Assembly (NCBI RefSeq): GCF_026339735.1
Contig: NZ_JAPEQG010000001.1
Coordinates: forward strand, 2,356,001-2,420,000
Reading direction: 5' to 3'
From: Streptomyces sp. NBC_01669
Lineage (GTDB): Bacteria; Actinomycetota; Actinomycetes; Streptomycetales; Streptomycetaceae
DNA: 64,000 nucleotides
The notes beneath the pieces were generated by a model. That model was not told the origin of the DNA and did no database searches. It saw only the letters and a program-made list of their open reading frames with translations. Made by a program: the position numbers and the translations under genes. This document shows, in pieces, positions 53,869 to 62,309 of the stretch. Position 1 is the stretch's first letter. The number at the start of each line of letters is the position of its first letter.

Positions 53869-55146
53869 TCATCGGCTGATCGACACCTCCGACGGGGCCG
53901 AGAGCGCCGTGTCGCCGGTCACGTCGAGCGGGGTGAAACGGACCGGGAGATGTACCAGTGCGCGGTGGAACGGACCTGGTCGCCACATCAGTTCACTCGC
54001 CGTAACAGCCAGTTCCGCATCGCACAGCTGGCTGGTCAGCTGCTCGATCGCGGTCATCGCGATGAGCAGTGCCGGCTGCTTCGCGGGGCACCGGTGCGGC
54101 CCCGCCGACCAGGACAGATGGGCGCTGCCTCCGGAGCGCACGCCGGGGTCCGAAGGGGCGGGCGGGGACTGGGTGTTGGCCCCGGCGAAGGAGACCAGGA
54201 GCAGCTGCCCGGCGCGCAGCTGGACGCCGTGGAACTCGGTGTCGTGGCGGGGGTAGTGGGCGGCGAAATTGGCCAGCGGCGGGTCCTGCCACAGGACTTC
54301 GTTGATCGCCTCGTGGGCCGTCATCGCTCCGCCGTGCAGCGAGCCGGCGTAGCGCGTGTCGGTGAGCATGTGCAGCAGCGCGTTACCGATCAGGTTGGTC
54401 GTCGGGTCGTGGCCCGCGCTCATGACCAGAGTGATCTGACGCACAGTCTCGTCGTTGTCGAGACCGGCCGGGTGGCCGAGGAAGTACGAGGTGAGGTCGC
54501 GGCGGGGGCGGGCACGCCGTTCGGCGACCAGCTCGGTGACCACGGTGACGAGGTCGGCGTACGCGGCGGCGGAGTCCTCGGCGGAGTTGAACATGCCGCC
54601 GATGCCGTCGACGATCCGTTCGCTGTCCTCGGGCGGTACGCCGAACCAGGTGGTGAAGACGTGCAGCGGAAGCCGTCGGGCGTACTGGGCGACGAGGTCG
54701 CCGCTGCCGGTGGCGGCGAACTCCCGGATGAGCTGCCGGGCGACCCGGGCGACCTCGGCCCGCAGGACGTGCGGTTCGATCAGGGCCAGGCTGTCGTTGA
54801 TCGTGTCGCGGTAGCGGGCATGCACGTCGCCGTCGCTGAAGAGTGCGGTGGGCCGGTAGCCGAGCATGGGCAGGACCGGTGAGTCGGCGGGAACGGTGGC
54901 CTGCCAGGCGCGGGGGTCCTTGGTGAAGGTGTGGGTGTCGCGGAGCAGGTCGACGGCCGCCTGGTAGTCGGTGACCAGAAGGGCGTCGATGCCCGGGGCG
55001 ATCCGGACGGGGGCGAGCGGGCCGTGTGCGCGCAGCTGCCGGTAGTGGCTGTGCGGGTCGGCGGCGAAGTCGGGGCCGTACAGCGCGAGCGGCTGCGGCG
55101 GCTGTACGGAGCGGGCCGGGCGCGCGGAGTGGGCGGGGGACGTCAT
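53869..55146 (-). CDS. cvnE: Conservon cytochrome P450 lacking the ExxR motif (CYP157-like)
   Basis: A 425-residue P450. The I-helix LVMSAGHDPTTNLIGNALL is normal. The heme-ligand loop is LSWSAGPHRCPAKQPA with Cys353. The K-helix reads AINEVLWQDPPLANF: E283 is present but the Arg of ExxR is Trp286. Loss of ExxR is known in the CYP157 family of Streptomyces conservons. It is the last gene of the conservon; its ATG overlaps the cvnD stop by 4 nt. Substrate and redox partner unknown. Confidence 0.88.
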   Translation of the reverse strand: MTSPAHSARPARSVQPPQPLALYGPDFAADPHSHYRQLRAHGPLAPVRIAPGIDALLVTDYQAAVDLLRDTHTFTKDPRAWQATVPADSPVLPMLGYRPTALFSDGDVHARYRDTINDSLALIEPHVLRAEVARVARQLIREFAATGSGDLVAQYARRLPLHVFTTWFGVPPEDSERIVDGIGGMFNSAEDSAAAYADLVTVVTELVAERRARPRRDLTSYFLGHPAGLDNDETVRQITLVMSAGHDPTTNLIGNALLHMLTDTRYAGSLHGGAMTAHEAINEVLWQDPPLANFAAHYPRHDTEFHGVQLRAGQLLLVSFAGANTQSPPAPSDPGVRSGGSAHLSWSAGPHRCPAKQPALLIAMTAIEQLTSQLCDAELAVTASELMWRPGPFHRALVHLPVRFTPLDVTGDTALSAPSEVSISR

Positions 55147-55757
55147 GACGGGTCCTGAGGCTGGGGCAGACGGGTCAGCACGTGCTCGGCGAGGGCGATC
55201 AGGGCGTCGATGCTGCCGCGGCGTTCGCGGGCGTCGCACTGGAGCAGCGGGGTGTCGGGGTGGAGGTCGAGGTGCTTGCGCAGGACCTCGTCGGTGTGGG
55301 CGGGGGCGTCGGGGAAGCGGTTGACGGCGACGGCGTACGGCAATCCCTGCTCCTCGACCATGTCCATGACGGCGAAGGAGTCGCCGAGCCGGCGGGTGTC
55401 GACGAGGACGAGGGCGCCGAGGGCGCCGCGGGCGATGTCCTCCCAGAGCGGGAGGAAGCGTTCCTGTCCAGGGGTGCCGAACATGTAGAGCACCAGGTCG
55501 TCCTGGACGGTCAGCCGGCCGAAGTCGACGGCGACCGTGGTGGTCGTCTTGTCCGGCAGCCCGGCGGTGTCGTCCAGCCGGGTGCTGGACTGGGTCATCG
55601 CCTCTTCGGTGTGGAGCGTGGGTATCTCCGACAGCGTACGGATCAGGGTTGTCTTGCCCACGCCGAAGGGACCCGTGACCACGAGCTTCATCAGGGTCTG
55701 GGCGGCAGGCGGCAGATAGCCGATGCCGGTCCGGTCAGTGGAGGGAGCGGAGTCCAA
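55143..55757 (-). CDS. cvnD: Conservon small GTPase-like ATP/GTP-binding protein
   Basis: A 204-residue protein. P-loop VVTGPFGVGKTTLIRTL, switch region TTVAVDFGRLTV, G3-like YMFGTPGQERFLPLW and the G4-like AVNRFP are present. CvnD proteins resemble eukaryotic Ras/Mgl GTPases and interact with CvnA-C at the membrane. TTG 55757 with GAGAGG upstream is preferred because family members start with a similar LDSAPS segment; it overlaps cvnC by 23 nt. Confidence 0.9.
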   Translation of the reverse strand: MDSAPSTDRTGIGYLPPAAQTLMKLVVTGPFGVGKTTLIRTLSEIPTLHTEEAMTQSSTRLDDTAGLPDKTTTTVAVDFGRLTVQDDLVLYMFGTPGQERFLPLWEDIARGALGALVLVDTRRLGDSFAVMDMVEEQGLPYAVAVNRFPDAPAHTDEVLRKHLDLHPDTPLLQCDARERRGSIDALIALAEHVLTRLPQPQDPS

Positions 55758-56088
55758 CGAGCAGCCTCTCGACGAGCGACCGGTCGGTCCCCCCGGCACT
55801 GGGGATCGGCGGTCGGGTGTGCAGGTGTCCGGAGGCCGCGAGATCCGTGGCCAGGAAGACGGTGGCGCTGACCGGGAGGTCCAGGTGGGCCGCGCATTCG
55901 ACGACGGTGAGCGCGCCCGGTTCCAGCAGCTCGCACAGCCTGCGCTGTTCCGAGCCGGTGTCCGGCGCCAGGGCCGTGTCGGTGCGTACGAGCACGGCGA
56001 GCCGGTCGAGTGCGGGTCCGGTCGGCCGGGTCCGGCCACCGGTGACCAGATAGGCGGGGATCAGGCGGCGTCCTGGGCCGGCGCTCAT
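55735..56088 (-). CDS. cvnC: Conservon DUF742 protein
   Basis: A 117-residue DUF742 protein (RRLIPAYLVTGGRTRPTGPALDRLAVLV, ELLEPGALTVVECAAHLDLPVSATVFLATDLAASGHLHTR split by a helix-turn-helix-like segment). CvnC works with CvnB and CvnD in a heteromeric membrane complex in S. coelicolor. ATG 56088 overlaps the cvnB stop. Confidence 0.92.
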   Translation of the reverse strand: MSAGPGRRLIPAYLVTGGRTRPTGPALDRLAVLVRTDTALAPDTGSEQRRLCELLEPGALTVVECAAHLDLPVSATVFLATDLAASGHLHTRPPIPSAGGTDRSLVERLLVGLRSLH

Positions 56089-56513
56089 GGCCGGGCGGCG
56101 GTGTCCGGTTGGCGGGCGGGTGCGTTCATCGCCCGGGTCAGCGCGTTGACCTGCACCTGCATCTGGTACGCGATGTCGCCCAGCCTGGCCCCGGGTTCGG
56201 CGAACAGGGCGAGCGTGGTGTTCTTCCCTGCCGGTACGACGATGGCGAAGCCCTGGTCGGACTCGACCACCGTCTGGGCCAGCCGCGGGGTCTCGACATC
56301 GGTGAACGCGGTGGTGAAGGCGCGGGCCGCGGCGTGCAGGGTGGCGGTCATGGCGGCGACCCGCTCGCCGGACGCCCGGTCCAGGCCGGGCGAGGCTCCT
56401 TCGACGAGCCCGTCGCCGGTGGCGACCACGGCGTGCTGCACTCCGGGCAGTTCCAGCAGAGGGGTCAGCACCCATGCGAGGTCACCGGTGGTGGGGGTAG
56501 GGGTGCTGCTCAC
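56085..56513 (-). CDS. cvnB: Conservon roadblock/LC7 protein
   Basis: A 142-residue roadblock/LC7-domain protein (LAWVLTPLLELPGVQHAVVATGDGL, ALFAEPGARLGDIAYQMQVQVNALTRAM). Roadblock proteins modulate Ras-like GTPases; here the partner is CvnD. GTG 56513 overlaps the cvnA stop. Confidence 0.92.
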   Translation of the reverse strand: MSSTPTPTTGDLAWVLTPLLELPGVQHAVVATGDGLVEGASPGLDRASGERVAAMTATLHAAARAFTTAFTDVETPRLAQTVVESDQGFAIVVPAGKNTTLALFAEPGARLGDIAYQMQVQVNALTRAMNAPARQPDTAARP

Positions 56514-57892
56514 GTCTCGTCGTCTCCTTCGTCGTTCCTGGCGTTCCGGGCGTTCGGGTCTTCGTCGTGCTCCGATGCCGGTGGGGCGGCCGGGGCGGGG
56601 GCGCTCCGGCCGCTGAGGGTGCCCTGCTGGAGCGCCGCCCAGGACGCCTCGGCCTGTTCGGGGGTACGGGGCGCCGGTGGGCCGGCCGGGGGCACCGGGG
56701 CCGCGGGCGTGGACCGTACCCCTGCCGGGCGGGGCGCTCGGCGGCGCCGGCTGGGCAGCTCGGTGCGTACCTCGACGGCGGGCTCCGGCTCGGCCGCAGC
56801 GGGGGCCGTGGGCTCGGCGGTGGCCGGCGCCGCAGTGTGCGCGTGCACCGGTTTCGGGGCGAGGGCGGAGAGGCTGGGGTCGTCCTGCAGCACCGTCAGG
56901 AGGTGGGCGGGCACTCTCAGAATCGTCCGCATCCCGCCGAAGGGTGACGCCTCGATGTGGCAGCTGAAGCCGTACTGCACGACCAGCCGGCCGACGACGG
57001 CGAAGCCGGTCTGCGGCGGATCGCCCAGCTCGGTCAGGAGGACTTCGGACGGGCCCGCCAGCAGGGCTCGGGCTCGTTCCAGCGCGTCGTCGTCCATGCC
57101 GATGCCCGCGTCGTCGATCACCAGGAAGGCGCCGCGGCCGCCACTCTGCTGGACCGTCACCTGGACGTCGGTGTCGGGGTGCGAGTAGGCGGTGGCGTTG
57201 GCCAGCAGCTCCGCGAGGGCGATCGCGAGCGGTTCGGCGGCGCGGGCGACGACGGCGAGCCACTCGTCGCGCAGATGGTTGGCGACCTTGATCCGTTCGT
57301 AGCCCGCGACCCGGGACTGGGCGCCGAGCACGATCTCGACGAGCGGCGAGTTCTGCCGGGCCAGCCCCGGCCAGGCGTCGCAGAGCACCGCGGTGGCCTG
57401 GGTGCGGCGCAGCGCCAGTTCGTTGCGGAAGTCCAACTGCAGGATCCGCGGGTCGTCGTACTCGTGCTGGAGTTCGTGCAGCAGCTGCTGGGACTGGTTG
57501 AGCAGCGACTGGATCTTGGCGGAGGTGCCGCGCATCGCCGCGCGTGCGGCCGCGTCGACGCGCTGCCGCTCCTCGACGACCGCCGCGCGTGCGGCCTGCA
57601 CCGCCTCGGTCAGGAGAGTCGCGGATCCGCCGTCGATCTCGGCCGCCTCCCGCAGTCCGGGGACCGGCGCGCTGGGGTGGGAGAGGGCGAGCGCGGCGGC
57701 GGGTATCCGCTTCCGGGCGAGCTGCCGGATCTCATCGGTGAGGGCGACGGTACGGGCATCGGCCGCCTTCGCCTGGCGTTCGGCCAGCTCGGCGCGGGCC
57801 CACGCCACATGGGCGTCCCGGGCCGCGTTCTGGGAGCGGACCACGGCCACCACGGCGGTGACGACGGCTGCCAGCGCCACGATCCATGCCAT
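56510..57892 (-). CDS. cvnA: Conservon sensor histidine-kinase-like ATPase
   Basis: A 460-residue protein. An N-terminal membrane helix (WIVALAAVVTAVVAVV) is followed by a helical linker and a HATPase_c domain: N box AIALAELLANATAYSHPD, G1 VIDDAGIGMDDDAL, G2-like GFAVVGRLVVQYG. The tail is Ala/Pro rich and disordered. No phospho-accepting His box is evident, as usual for CvnA. It is the first gene of the five-gene conservon 57892 to 53869. Confidence 0.9.
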   Translation of the reverse strand: MAWIVALAAVVTAVVAVVRSQNAARDAHVAWARAELAERQAKAADARTVALTDEIRQLARKRIPAAALALSHPSAPVPGLREAAEIDGGSATLLTEAVQAARAAVVEERQRVDAAARAAMRGTSAKIQSLLNQSQQLLHELQHEYDDPRILQLDFRNELALRRTQATAVLCDAWPGLARQNSPLVEIVLGAQSRVAGYERIKVANHLRDEWLAVVARAAEPLAIALAELLANATAYSHPDTDVQVTVQQSGGRGAFLVIDDAGIGMDDDALERARALLAGPSEVLLTELGDPPQTGFAVVGRLVVQYGFSCHIEASPFGGMRTILRVPAHLLTVLQDDPSLSALAPKPVHAHTAAPATAEPTAPAAAEPEPAVEVRTELPSRRRRAPRPAGVRSTPAAPVPPAGPPAPRTPEQAEASWAALQQGTLSGRSAPAPAAPPASEHDEDPNARNARNDEGDDET

Positions 57893-57954
57893 GCCGTCAC
57901 CGTATTTCTGTGGTCGGGTCGGACTCCCCGCCCGGGCGGCGGAAGATCCGGATG

Positions 57955-58953
57955 TCACCCCTCGTGGTCTGCCGTCCCACGGGACTGCTCCACTTCTTGA
58001 GCGACGACGGCGACATCGGTCATCACCTGGAGCACGCCGGGCAGTTTCGAGCCGTCGAGCTGCCGGTACTCGCTGCCGATCGTCACCACAAGGCGTTCGG
58101 CCAGGCCGAGTTCGGGGTGGCGCCCCTCGGCGATCACCCGGCGGGCCGCCTCCAGTGCGGGCACCCCGGCCGCGTGGAGGGCGTGGGCGCGCTCCCGTAC
58201 GTGTTCGAGGTAGCCGATGTGCGCGCGCACGCCGGCCGGGTCGAGGACCGGACCGTGGCCCGGGACGATGGTCTCGGCGCCGGTGGCCAGCACCTGTTCG
58301 CAGGCGGCGATCACGTGGGAGAGGGGGCCCGCCCAGTGCACCGGATGGTCGCCCGGCTGCTCCGGCGTGGAGGCGAAGATGACGTCGCCGCTGAACACGG
58401 TCTGCTGCGCGGGCAGGTACACGATCAGGTCGCCCGTGGTGTGGGCGGGGGGCAGGGCCGTCACCTGGACGGGGTACTCCCCCAGGGTCAGTTCGAGTTC
58501 GCCGGTGAAGTACGTGGTCGGCTGCACGGGTTCGGTCCGTGACCAGTCGAACGGGCCGAAGTGGCGCTTGAGGTACTCACCGAGCGCGGTGGCCGGATCG
58601 CTTCCCTGGACGAGGGCGTGCTGCTGCTTCGGGGTGGGTTCGTAGTGAATGTGTTCCCGGGCCTCGCGGGTCGCGATGATCTCCGCGTCCGGGAGTACGC
58701 CCGCGCCCCAGAAGTGGTCCCCGTTGGCGTGGGTGACGATCACCCGGTCGATGGCGGCCCCGTCGGGCAGCCGCTTCGTGGACTCCGCCAGGAACTGGCC
58801 GGCGAGCACGGGGTCGTACGGGGTGTCGATCCAGATCGCGCCACGCGTTGACGTCAGGAGGCCGCAGTTCGCGAGGCCCCAGCCCCGTTTCGGCGGGAGC
58901 CATGCGTACAGGTCCCGGCCCAGCTCGACGAAGTCTCCGCCCGTGATCGACAT
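57955..58953 (-). CDS. MBL-fold metallo-hydrolase
   Basis: A 332-residue metallo-beta-lactamase-fold protein. The metal motif is VIVTHANGDHFWG (HxNxDH rather than HxHxDH), then PPAHTTGDLIVYLP, VFSGDVIFAS and IVPGHGPV. The Asn at the second position suggests altered metal affinity or a mononuclear site. No signal peptide, so a cytosolic hydrolase is expected. ATG 58953 is chosen; sequence upstream is not coding. It precedes the conservon by 62 nt on the same strand. Confidence 0.88.
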   Translation of the reverse strand: MSITGGDFVELGRDLYAWLPPKRGWGLANCGLLTSTRGAIWIDTPYDPVLAGQFLAESTKRLPDGAAIDRVIVTHANGDHFWGAGVLPDAEIIATREAREHIHYEPTPKQQHALVQGSDPATALGEYLKRHFGPFDWSRTEPVQPTTYFTGELELTLGEYPVQVTALPPAHTTGDLIVYLPAQQTVFSGDVIFASTPEQPGDHPVHWAGPLSHVIAACEQVLATGAETIVPGHGPVLDPAGVRAHIGYLEHVRERAHALHAAGVPALEAARRVIAEGRHPELGLAERLVVTIGSEYRQLDGSKLPGVLQVMTDVAVVAQEVEQSRGTADHEG

Positions 58954-59224
58954 GGACGCGATTATGCCGACCGCGAACCTGCAACGCGTTCGAACTCGGC
59001 CACCGAGGGTTCCGTTTGGCGCAAAGTCACCCCTTGCTCGCACCGGTCGCGGTGCGGCGGTGACGGTACGGGACCGGGCCCCCTCACCCCCGTACGACAT
59101 CTTCCGGATGATCGGTCTCATTTCACCCGACGGTGTCACGCTTCGCGGCCGTGACCGATCGAGCGGCCGCCAAACAGGAAGGGGCCGATTACCCACCGAG
59201 CATGGCTGAAAACGGACGCAGAGA

Positions 59225-59266
59225 GACCTCCGGCGACGGTGCCTGACAGCGCTGTCACCGGAGGTC
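59225..59266 (-). terminator. Hairpin in the gap downstream of the oxidoreductase gene
   Basis: GACCTCCGG (59225-59233) pairs with CCGGAGGTC (59258-59266); additional pairing inside extends the structure. With the stronger repeat at 59291-59331 it occupies the otherwise gene-free stretch 58954-59327. Confidence 0.5.
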
Positions 59267-59290
59267 CCCACGGCTTCCGGCCGGTTGTTC

Positions 59291-59331
59291 CTAGTGCCGT
59301 GACCGGCCATGTTTGCCGGTCACGGCACTAG
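59291..59331. repeat. 17-bp perfect inverted repeat, dispersed hairpin element
   Basis: CTAGTGCCGTGACCGGC (59291-59307) and its exact complement (59315-59331) flank the 7-nt loop CATGTTT. The right arm provides the TAG stop of the oxidoreductase gene ending at 59328. The left-arm sequence recurs at 39166. It could serve as terminator and may be a mobile or REP-like element. Confidence 0.75.
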
Positions 59332-60500
59332 CGGACCTGACCGCGTTCGAAGTACGCGATCAGCTCGGGGTCGAGGGCCGGCACGTCGTACGGTGCGCCG
59401 CCCTCACGCAGCGAGCGGGTCGCGAGGACCCCGGCGGCGACGCTCATCCGGGCGGCGACCGGAGAGGTGTCCGTGACACCGCCCTCGCGGACGAACCGGC
59501 AGAACTCCTCCATGATCCGGGTGTCACCGCCGCCGTGCGAGCCATTGGCCTCCGGCACCCGGTAGGTGATGTCGGCCTCGGCTCGGTATCCGCTGGGTCC
59601 GGTGTTCCAAACCTTGACCTCGTCACCGGGGCTGTCGCCGAAGTTCTCCAGCCGCCCCTCGGTGCCGATGACGGTGTAGTTCCGCCAGTAGTCCGGGGTG
59701 AAGTGGCACTGCTGGTAGGCGGCCACGACGCCGTTGTCGAGCTGCATGTTCATCACCGAGACGTCCTCGACGTCCACGATGTGGTGCAGGTCCTTGCGGG
59801 CCGTCGGCGGCCAGTCGAACTCCCGCAGCCAGTTGTCCGGGCGCGGGGTGTCCGCCTCGCGGCGCGGCAGGTCGCCGTAGACGAGGAGGTCGCCGAGGGC
59901 GTTGACGCGGCGGGTGTAGCCGCCGGCCAGCCAGTGCAGCACGTCGATGTCGTGTGCGGCCTTCTGGAGCAGCAGTCCGGTGGTGCGGGTCCGGTCGGCA
60001 TGCCAGTCCTTGAAGTAGTAGTCACCGCCGTAGCCGACGAAGTGCCGCACCCACACGGCCTTCGGTTCGCCGATGTCACCGCGGGCGATGATGTCGCGCA
60101 TCAGCCGCACGACGCCCATGTGGCGCATGTTGTGACCGACGTACAGCCGGGTCCCCGTCTCGTACGCGGCGCGCAGGACGTTGTCGCAGCTCTCCACGGT
60201 GATCCCGAGCGGCTTCTCGACGAAGACCGCCTTGCCGGCCCGCAGGGCATCGATGGCGATGACCTCGTGGGTGTCGTCCGGGGTGGCGATGATGATCGCG
60301 TCGAGGTCGTCCCGGTCGAGGAGCAGTTTGTAGTCCTCGACCGCGACATCGGTGCCGAAGCGCTCGGCCTCGCGCTGCCGCACCTCGGGGTCGAGGTCGC
60401 AGACGGCGGTGATCGCCGAACCCTGTCCGGGGTGGTGGGCGGACATCGCGATGGAGCGGCGGAGGCCGAGCCCGATGACGCCGAGTCGCAGGTCTGACAC
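59328..60500 (-). CDS. Gfo/Idh/MocA-family oxidoreductase
   Basis: A 390-residue NAD(P)-dependent sugar oxidoreductase. Rossmann start LRLGVIGLGLRRSIAM, then AIIIATPDDTHEVIAIDAL, the EKP motif in KAVFVEKPLGITVES, and substrate-domain LLLQKAAHDIDVLHWLAG with the catalytic-type His. GTG start. It lies 39 nt downstream of a sugar-binding protein stub, so it originally belonged to a sugar uptake operon. Confidence 0.92.
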   Translation of the reverse strand: MSDLRLGVIGLGLRRSIAMSAHHPGQGSAITAVCDLDPEVRQREAERFGTDVAVEDYKLLLDRDDLDAIIIATPDDTHEVIAIDALRAGKAVFVEKPLGITVESCDNVLRAAYETGTRLYVGHNMRHMGVVRLMRDIIARGDIGEPKAVWVRHFVGYGGDYYFKDWHADRTRTTGLLLQKAAHDIDVLHWLAGGYTRRVNALGDLLVYGDLPRREADTPRPDNWLREFDWPPTARKDLHHIVDVEDVSVMNMQLDNGVVAAYQQCHFTPDYWRNYTVIGTEGRLENFGDSPGDEVKVWNTGPSGYRAEADITYRVPEANGSHGGGDTRIMEEFCRFVREGGVTDTSPVAARMSVAAGVLATRSLREGGAPYDVPALDPELIAYFERGQVR

Positions 60501-60539
60501 GGGGGTCCCTTCTGTCTGTACGGGTGGTGCGGGCGGAGA

Positions 60540-60974
60540 CTACTTACCGGCGATCGAGGCCTCGAACTCGGCCCGGATCTCGTCGCCGCCGCCCGAGCGC
60601 CACTTCTTCACCTGATCCTGGAAGGCGGAGATCGGCTTGCGGCCCGCGACGACGTCGAGGACGGTGTCGCTCACCGCGGTGCCGATGGAGGTGCCCTTCT
60701 TCGTCGAGGCGTCCGAGAAGTGACCGCTGGTGGGGTTGGCCTTGCCCATCTTGAGGAGTTCTTCCTGCCAGCCGTGGATCTTCGAGGCCATCTCGGACTT
60801 GCCGGGCAGGTAGATGTACTCCGGGGTGTTGGCGAGGAAGGCCAGCGGCATGGCGGTGGTCACGGCCTCGGCGTTGCCCTTGGCGGTGAGCTTGATGTCG
60901 CCGCCGGAGGTACGGGTGTAGTGCGTGCCCTCGATGCCGTTGTCGAAGGAGAGTCGGACCGGCGCATCTGCCAT
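60540..60974 (-). pseudogene. C-terminal stub of an extracellular sugar-binding protein
   Basis: The 144-residue frame (FDNGIEGTHYTRTSGGDIKL; NTPEYIYLPGKSEM; FQDQVKKWRSGGGDEIRAEFE) resembles the last quarter of LipO-type binding proteins of about 550 residues. The signal peptide and N-terminal lobes are missing. A GGAGG lies upstream of GTG/ATG codons at 60980/60974, so the stub could be translated, but it could not bind or be exported as a sugar receptor. Confidence 0.6.
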
Positions 60975-61364
60975 CGTCACAGGCACCTCCAGGGCTGATG
61001 GAGCAAGGGGGAGTGTCCCGCGATCACGATTGCGGCACGCACCAGTGACGGTGCGGCCGCTGCTCCCTCGCGGCGACAGCCACATAGTTCACGACAGTGC
61101 ACCTCAGTGGCAAGAGTTGTCCATTTCTCGTAGGTAACGAACATTTATAGACACCGAAAAGTTCCGAAGAAGGTCAGGTTTAACCCCGTTGACGACCCGG
61201 AGTCCGGCACAACGCGGGCACAAATCGACACGGAAGCGCCTCGACGAGATCGCCGAACCTCTTAACCAGTGGGTTCATCGCGGGTCCAGGACGCGACCTC
61301 GTGCTCAAATTTGCACCGATGATCGCAACTCCCAACATTCTCGAGCAGAGGCGAGTATGCCCGT
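60975..61364. other. AT-rich gap between two damaged genes
   Basis: About 390 bp without a gene. It includes an AT-rich block around 61115-61175 that likely contains the promoter of the DUF3472 gene. The breakpoint that removed the front of the binding-protein gene must lie near 60975-61010. Confidence 0.45.
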
Positions 61365-61783
61365 ATGAGCTCTCGCACGTCCAGGTCCGGCTGCGGTCGG
61401 CTCGGCCGCATCGCCGGAAGTGCCGTCGCGGCACTGGCGCTTGCAGCCGGTATCGGCATGTCCACGGCGGCCACGGCGGACGCCAACGAGGACGGCTGGG
61501 GGGACACCCCCGGCACGTACACGCACCACACCTTCCCCGCCGGGACCCCGGACCTGTCGTCCGTGACATGGAGTACCACGGTCACTGCCGACCCCGGCTT
61601 CACCTCGCACACCTTCTGGTCGCATCGGTTCGGCTTCAACCAGGGCAACGGCGGCTACATCGGCATGCAGGACAACGGGGGCGAGGACCAGTTGTTCCTC
61701 TTCTCCATCTGGGATGTGAACCAGGCCAACCCGGCAGCAAAGGCAGCTGGTGCCAGGACTTCGGCGGCGAGGGCACCGACTAC
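61365..61783 (+). pseudogene. DUF3472 secreted protein, N-terminal part (frameshifted, split)
   Basis: The frame starts with a signal peptide (RLGRIAGSAVAALALAAGIGM, AXA-like cleavage TADA) and continues into a DUF3472 domain (HTFWSHRFGFNQGNGGYIGMQ; LFLFSIWDVNQAN). At about 61728-61731 a one-base loss shifts the reading: the continuing family sequence GSWCQDFGGEGTDY is in another frame. Homology ends at 61783, where the IS element is inserted, and resumes at 63566. Confidence 0.8.
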
Positions 61784-61829
61784 CGGGCTTCAGCCCGGTG
61801 GTGACGCGAATCTCAACACTGCTCTGACC

Positions 61830-62283
61830 TCAGCTGTGGGCACGGATTCGCGCTGTCCGCCCCAGCTCGGGTCGGAGCGGCCGGTTCCGCTGCTCGATGT
61901 ACTGCTTGACGATGCTGAGCGGAACGCCGTCGACGGATCGGGCAAAGTAGGAGCCGGCCGGACTACAGGCGTTGCGTCCGTCAGTAGTGGCGGACGAGGT
62001 CGAAAAACTCCTGGCGGAGCCTGCGCGAGCTGACGCCCTTGAGGGAGTTCACCAGCTTGGAGACAGCCACTTTCGGGGGAGGTTCACGAGCAGGTTGACG
62101 TGGTTGGATTCGCCGTTGAACTTCACCAGCTCGGCTTCGAAGTCCTCGCGCACGCTCCGCATGATCTCCTCGCGGCGCAACAGGTGTCGGTGAGCGAAGA
62201 CGGAATGCTGGTATTTCGTCATGAAAACCAAGTGGACGTGAAGCCGGAAGACGCAGGGTGACGACCTGTACGAACGTTCTCAT
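61830..62283 (-). pseudogene. IS200-type transposase tnpA, multiply frameshifted
   Basis: Three minus-strand frames together spell an IS200 Y1 transposase: ENVRTGRH; RLHVHLVFMTKYQHSVF and EEIMRSVREDFEAELVKFNG; PKVAVSKLVNSLKGVSSRRL; then, after an in-frame stop, GSYFARSVDGVPLSIVKQYIEQ. The HUH motif expected as HVH reads HVN (NHVNLLV), so a catalytic His is lost. The enzyme cannot be active. Confidence 0.75.
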
Positions 62284-62309
62284 CGATACTCAGAAACCAA
62301 CTGTGCATC

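Noticed and set aside
53869-57892. Natural-product gene cluster suggested by the P450
   Set aside because: The neighbours are the cvnA-D genes in standard order; the P450 is part of the conservon, and no biosynthetic enzymes are nearby.
59203-59246. 14-codon plus-strand mini-ORF before the hairpins
   Set aside because: No ribosome-binding site, and the two downstream neighbours are on the other strand. Leader peptide function is not supported.
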